NCBI GenBank assembly: GCA_945938055.1
Contig: CAMEUH010000088.1
Span: forward strand, 1-9,534
Source of the DNA: an uncultured Eubacteriaceae bacterium
Lineage (GTDB): Bacteria; Bacillota; Clostridia; Lachnospirales; Lachnospiraceae
DNA: 9,534 nucleotides
Reading direction: 5' to 3'
Translations under genes and position numbers: made by a program
In this document: in pieces, positions 6,343 to 9,534 of the stretch
Position numbering within the stretch: the first letter of the stretch is position 1
Layout: each line of letters opens with the position of its first letter
The notes under the pieces: model-generated
Seen by the model: only the letters and a program-made list of their open reading frames with translations
Told to the model about the DNA's origin: nothing
Databases searched by the model: none

Positions 6343-6984
6343 TTACTTGGCAAGTAATTCCTTTACGGCTTCAGCCATTTTATCGCACTTGCAGTTCGCA
6401 AAGAACAATTCCTGGAATTTTTCGCCGGCAACCGCACCTTTTGCAAGTTCAGGGTCAAGGTTCTTTAAGATGGTAACCATGTCTACATGGGTTACTTCCT
6501 TAACGGCATCAAGAATCTTCTTATTTCTCTGTTCCGGAACGACTCTTTCCTTTGGATAGCCGCCGCCGCCTTCACATTCAAATAGACGCTCGAAAATGTA
6601 TCTTAAGTTCAGTTCGCCGCCCCATCCGAAGTTTTCTGCAAATGGAAGAGCGATACAGTTACCGTCATTTACCTGTGAGAAAAGGTAAGCATCCAGCGGA
6701 GACTCGATGTGACCACACAATACCTTTGGAAAAGAGTTACATGCCAGCATGGCACCTTCGCCGGTACCACAGCCGGTTACCACGAAATCAGCAGCACCGC
6801 TGTTTAATAAAATACCTGCTAAAATACCGCATTGTACATAAGTAAGGGAAGCAGCATCGTCTGCGGAATACATACCGTAATTATCTACAACATAGCCCTT
6901 TTCATCAGCAACCTTCTTTAGTGTTTCATAAATCAGGCTGTTCTTTGCTGCCTGGCTGTTTTCATTGATTAAAGCAATTCTCAT
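6343..6984 (-). CDS. RpiB/LacA/LacB-family sugar-phosphate isomerase-like protein, enlarged form
   Basis: A 213-residue cytoplasmic protein. The start is MRIALINENSQ at 6984, with AGAAGG about 10 nt upstream on the minus strand. The frame is open back to 7101, but the promoter (7073-7101) lies inside that extension, so the longer start is rejected. The N-terminal 110 or so residues follow the RpiB fold: an opening beta strand, a helix, VVDNYGMYS, then ADFVVTGCGTGEGAMLACNS (66-85). That last segment matches the RpiB CGTG loop, with Cys72 and Thr74. RpiB interconverts ribose-5- and ribulose-5-phosphate; LacAB act on galactose-6-phosphate. The usual DH(A/S)G start is replaced by NENS and the HNDAN region by VNDGN, so catalytic and phosphate-binding histidines appear to be missing. 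About 60 extra C-terminal residues include a glycine- and cysteine-rich stretch (ECEGGGGYPKERVVPEQRNK). The family is fairly sure; the substrate is unknown. Confidence 0.8.
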   Translation of the reverse strand: MRIALINENSQAAKNSLIYETLKKVADEKGYVVDNYGMYSADDAASLTYVQCGILAGILLNSGAADFVVTGCGTGEGAMLACNSFPKVLCGHIESPLDAYLFSQVNDGNCIALPFAENFGWGGELNLRYIFERLFECEGGGGYPKERVVPEQRNKKILDAVKEVTHVDMVTILKNLDPELAKGAVAGEKFQELFFANCKCDKMAEAVKELLAK

Positions 6985-7072
6985 TTTGTTATGACCTTCT
7001 TTCTTAAATGATGTTTTTCGGTTTTGGAATGTAGAAAGAAAACAATTCTGTCCACAAATTCTCCTACAATAA

Positions 7073-7101
7073 AATATAAAGGAAGAGAGGGGCTTTGTCA
7101 A
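7073..7101 (-). promoter_or_regulatory. SigA promoter of the RpiB-like gene
   Basis: On the minus strand a perfect TTGACA (7101-7096) is followed by a 17 bp spacer and TATATT (7078-7073, 5 of 6). Transcription should start near 7066, leaving about an 80 nt leader before ATG 6984. I recognise no riboswitch in this leader. It is the closest match to consensus in the window. Confidence 0.85.
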
Positions 7102-7114
7102 TTATAGCTTTGTG

Positions 7115-7143
7115 TTGTGGTTATGAAAATCAAATAGTATAAT
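7115..7143 (+). promoter_or_regulatory. Promoter of the DUF3592-like gene, divergent from the RpiB-like promoter
   Basis: TTGTGG (7115-7120, weak -35) lies 17 bp from a perfect TATAAT (7138-7143). A second TATAAT occurs at 7147-7152 but has no good -35. Initiation near 7150 leaves too little leader for the possible TTG start at 7158 and fits ATG 7179. The -35 boxes of this and the minus-strand promoter are only 13 bp apart. Confidence 0.6.
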
Positions 7144-7178
7144 GAGTATAATGATTTTTGAAGAAATGGGGTCATGGA

Positions 7179-7778
7179 ATGCAAAAGTATATAGTTATTT
7201 TTCTGCTGGCATTGTTCACTGTTTTTGGATTTTTAGAGATTTTGGGCGGTGTGCTTTTATTCTTTATTTTTAAGAATGCACTCATATCAATTATTATCAT
7301 GGGAATGGGATTGGTATTTATGTTAATCACGGGGATTCCCATGCTCATCGTCATCAAAGGAGAAATTCCGTTTATTGAAAAAGCTGCTTATGGTTTTGTA
7401 CTATTTCTTGGCATAGTGATGGTTATAGGAAGTTTGGTGTATTTTGCATATTCTGTTCGATATGTGCAGAATGCAATACCGGTTAAAGCAGAAATTGTTT
7501 CGATTTCTTCATATTATGATGAGAAGGGAACAGAAAAACACAATGTATATGTTACTTATGAATATGATGGAAACATATATGAAAATGTAGATATCCATTC
7601 ATGGTCACCTGGTATGAAGGAGGGCGATAATATTACAATATACCATGATGGACAAAAAAACGGCAGAGGGCGTAGCGGGATGGAATTATGGGGTGTTGCC
7701 GGAATAATGTTTTTGGTCGGAGCCATGTTTACATATGGAGGCATATATTATCTGCGGCATCATGAACATGGAGTATAG
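7179..7778 (+). CDS. DUF3592-like four-helix membrane protein
   Basis: A 199-residue integral membrane protein of unknown function. Hydrophobic segments lie at about 4-32, 34-59, 70-92 and 169-191. Between the third and fourth is a hydrophilic beta-rich domain (about 97-165). Its pattern VKAEIVSISSYYDEKG, NVYVTYEYDGNIYENV and then GDNITIYHDG resembles DUF3592, in which a Y-x-Y-DG hairpin and a G-(D/x)-x-(V/I)-x-(V/I)-Y strand are typical. By the positive-inside rule (KGEIPFIEK loop, YLRHHEH tail) that domain would face outside. ATG 7179 is preceded by GGGG (7168-7171) 7 nt upstream, a weak site. An in-frame TTG at 7158 would add seven residues but has no ribosome binding site and is almost at the predicted transcription start. 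It appears to be a single-gene unit, with no clear terminator after it. Confidence 0.75.
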   Translation: MQKYIVIFLLALFTVFGFLEILGGVLLFFIFKNALISIIIMGMGLVFMLITGIPMLIVIKGEIPFIEKAAYGFVLFLGIVMVIGSLVYFAYSVRYVQNAIPVKAEIVSISSYYDEKGTEKHNVYVTYEYDGNIYENVDIHSWSPGMKEGDNITIYHDGQKNGRGRSGMELWGVAGIMFLVGAMFTYGGIYYLRHHEHGV

Positions 7779-7823
7779 AACTGCAATGTGCCGGGATTAA
7801 GTTTTCAAAAGGATTATTTTTAC

Positions 7824-7851
7824 TTGATTATTTTTTTGTGGGTGGTACAAT
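7824..7851 (+). promoter_or_regulatory. SigA promoter of the second LRR/DUF4214 gene, with a T7 tract in the spacer
   Basis: TTGATT (7824-7829) is followed by a 16 bp spacer and TACAAT (7846-7851, 5 of 6). The spacer contains seven consecutive T (7831-7837). The region downstream, TATTACATATTGGAGGATA then TTTATGAA, closely resembles that of the first LRR gene, so the leader seems to have been duplicated with the gene. Confidence 0.7.
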
Positions 7852-7889
7852 AAAATTAATTTTTTATTACATATTGGAGGATAAGATTT

Positions 7890-9534
7890 ATGAAGCAAGT
7901 ATGGAACAAGTTAATAAAGTGTTCGGTAATCATGGCATTATGTTGTATGATTACGTTGTTGTGTAACATTCCGGTTGGTGCCGCAGAAAGTGATGGATTT
8001 CAGTATAAAGATATGTATGGGGAATATTATGGTGAATCGGGTGTGGAGATTTACAGATATACCGGAACGGAAACAGATGTGGTAATACCGGAAATGATTG
8101 ATGGAAAACAGGTTATAAAAATTTCCGGATTTGAAAACTATGAGTATATGCAAAGCGTTGAGATTCCGAAGAGCGTGAGAATCATTGGGGGAGAAGCTTT
8201 TAAAGGTTGTACTGGTCTGAAGAGCGTAATTATTTCTGATGGCGTGGCGAGAATAGATGCTGGCGCATTTATGGGATGTACCAGCCTGACAAGTGTGAAA
8301 ATACCAGATAGTGTAATAGAATTATCTGATTATGCTTTTGCAAATTGTACGAGTCTTGAGAATGTTGAGTTGTCAAGAAATTTGGCTGTAATTGATTATT
8401 GTGAATTTAGTGGATGCAGTAACCTTGAAAGGATTGTTATTCCGGAAGGCGTGACGAGCATAGAAGATTTTGCTTTTGAAAAATGTGGAAAACTGAAGGA
8501 AGTTATTCTTCCGGCAAGCTTGACAAAATTGGGAGGAACAGTATTTGCGGATGACAGCAGTCTGACGAATATTAATCTTCCGGATGGCCTGACGGAAATG
8601 GGGGGTGAAATATTTCGTGGGTGTATCAATTTGGAGAGCATTGTGATTCCACAGGGAGTGAAGATAATCGGATGGGAAGCATTCTCAGGTTGCAGTAGTC
8701 TGTCCTATGTTGAAATTCCGAAAGGTGTGGAATTTATAAATTATAAGGCATTTGGTGATTGTGACAGTTTATCATGTATTGTGCTCCCGGAAAGTTTAGG
8801 GAATTTGTATGAGTCATTTCTGGGATCCGATAACCTTGAGATTGTGGTAATTAAAGCAAAGAGAATCACAATGCAGAATCTGTTTAGTAAGGGAACGAAT
8901 CCTGTTGTTTATGCCCCAACAGGATGGGATGCTAATAAATATGCGGATGCAAATGGACTTCAGTGCAAACCTTTAGAGGAATGGGAACAGGTAAATTCTT
9001 TTGCAGAACGTCTTTATACACTGGTTCTTGGACGTGGTGCAGATGGAAGAGGGCTTTTAAGCTGGAGTAGTGCGTTGTTGCAACAGAAATCAAGTGGCGT
9101 GGATGTAGGATATGGATTCGTGTTTTCGGGTGAATGCCAGGAGCGGGGACTTTCTGATGAGGATTTTGTGAACATGCTGTACCTGACTTTTATGAACCGT
9201 CCATCTGATGACGCCGGAAGAAATGCATGGGTATCCCAGCTGGAGACAGGCGTGGAACGAGAAAAAGTATTTGAAGGATTTGGCTATTCCGATGAATTCC
9301 GTGGAATTTGTGAGGAGTATGGAATCGAAGTAGGTAATACGGAATCTGTAAACGCATTTGCTGAGGCACTTGGACATTACCGTAATCAGAATGCGGACAT
9401 CACGGCATTCGTTGCACGCTGCTACACGAAGGCGATGGAAAGACCATTTGACCCGGTTGGTTTGGAAGACTGGTGCCGTGTCATTGTGACAAAAGATGAT
9501 ACTCCGACAAATGTTGCGAAGTGCTTTATTTTTT
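7890..9534 (+). CDS. Second secreted BspA-type LRR/DUF4214 protein, 3' end beyond window
   Basis: The frame is open from ATG 7890 (GGAGG 7876-7880, 9 nt spacer) to the window end, giving 548 residues without a stop. Residues 1-31 or 32 are a Sec signal peptide (core VIMALCCMITLLC, site VGA/AES), aligned without gaps to that of the gene at 3666. Residues about 64-320 hold ten or eleven LRR_5 units of 22-23 residues, such as IVIPEGVTSIEDFAFEKC. None carries the TAGPIG insert of the paralogue. Residues about 321-366 form a capping and linker segment (PVVYAPTGWDANKYADANGL). DUF4214 half-repeats start at 371, 426 and 507; the last is cut by the window. Over the shared tail it is about 78% identical to the paralogue (139 of 178 by hand), far more than in the LRR part. 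In the third segment the usual LGRE motif is altered to MERP. A surface adhesion or recognition role is inferred from BspA relatives. Confidence 0.88.
   Translation, partial: MKQVWNKLIKCSVIMALCCMITLLCNIPVGAAESDGFQYKDMYGEYYGESGVEIYRYTGTETDVVIPEMIDGKQVIKISGFENYEYMQSVEIPKSVRIIGGEAFKGCTGLKSVIISDGVARIDAGAFMGCTSLTSVKIPDSVIELSDYAFANCTSLENVELSRNLAVIDYCEFSGCSNLERIVIPEGVTSIEDFAFEKCGKLKEVILPASLTKLGGTVFADDSSLTNINLPDGLTEMGGEIFRGCINLESIVIPQGVKIIGWEAFSGCSSLSYVEIPKGVEFINYKAFGDCDSLSCIVLPESLGNLYESFLGSDNLEIVVIKAKRITMQNLFSKGTNPVVYAPTGWDANKYADANGLQCKPLEEWEQVNSFAERLYTLVLGRGADGRGLLSWSSALLQQKSSGVDVGYGFVFSGECQERGLSDEDFVNMLYLTFMNRPSDDAGRNAWVSQLETGVEREKVFEGFGYSDEFRGICEEYGIEVGNTESVNAFAEALGHYRNQNADITAFVARCYTKAMERPFDPVGLEDWCRVIVTKDDTPTNVAKCFIF
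8079..8849 (+). repeat. LRR_5 repeat array of the second LRR protein, degenerate
   Basis: About eleven in-frame units of 66-69 bp, recognisable from the protein pattern (V/I)xIPxxVxxIxxxAFxxCxSL. At DNA level they are far more diverged from each other than in the first LRR gene, and no higher-order period is visible. This suggests an older array or one under less recent amplification. Confidence 0.8.

Noticed and set aside
6985..7101. N-terminal extension of the RpiB-like protein on the minus strand
   Set aside because: The extension contains the near-consensus promoter (7073-7101) and untranslated leader. Family homology begins at MRIALIN (6984).
7158..7178. TTG start at 7158 for the DUF3592-like gene
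   Set aside because: There is no ribosome binding site, and it lies only about 8 nt after the predicted transcription start. ATG 7179 fits better.

Overview
The window looks like chromosomal DNA of a low-to-moderate GC anaerobic Firmicute, most likely a gut Lachnospiraceae/Clostridia member. This is inferred from strong GGAGG ribosome binding sites, SigA-type promoters with 16-17 bp spacers, an AsnRS ending in the clostridial-style RTVNNC tail, a trigger-factor-like lipoprotein, and secreted BspA-type leucine-rich-repeat (LRR_5) proteins carrying C-terminal DUF4214 repeats.

Layout. (1) 1-53 is the 3' part of a tRNA-Asn(GUU) gene cut by the window edge, followed by an intrinsic terminator and then asnS (130-1521), so tRNA-Asn sits directly upstream of its own synthetase. 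(2) 1620-3531 is a probable two-gene envelope operon: an exported lipoprotein built from the PPIase and chaperone parts of trigger factor, then uppP (undecaprenyl-diphosphatase), closed by a good terminator at 3551-3585. (3) 3666-6200 is a secreted LRR_5/DUF4214 protein with its own promoter. Its LRR array contains a higher-order repeat of exactly 369 bp. (4) A long two-stem hairpin (6228-6310) separates it from a convergent minus-strand gene for an enlarged RpiB/LacAB-like isomerase (6343-6984). (5) Divergent promoters lead leftward to that gene and rightward to a four-helix DUF3592-like membrane protein (7179-7778). (6) From 7890 to the window end runs a second, incomplete LRR_5/DUF4214 protein, a paralogue of the first.

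How the parts relate. The first half is housekeeping: aminoacyl-tRNA synthesis, extracytoplasmic folding and lipid-carrier recycling. The second half is dominated by two related secreted solenoid proteins. Their export signals and DUF4214 tails are conserved (about 78% identity over 178 aligned residues in the tail, by hand alignment), while their LRR parts differ greatly. This suggests a common tail with diversified recognition surfaces. I found no phage, insertion sequence, CRISPR array or toxin-antitoxin system. The best candidates for something less ordinary are the modular LRR/DUF4214 pair, the 369-bp repeat, the T7 tract inside the second paralogue's promoter, the odd RpiB-like enzyme and the large hairpin.
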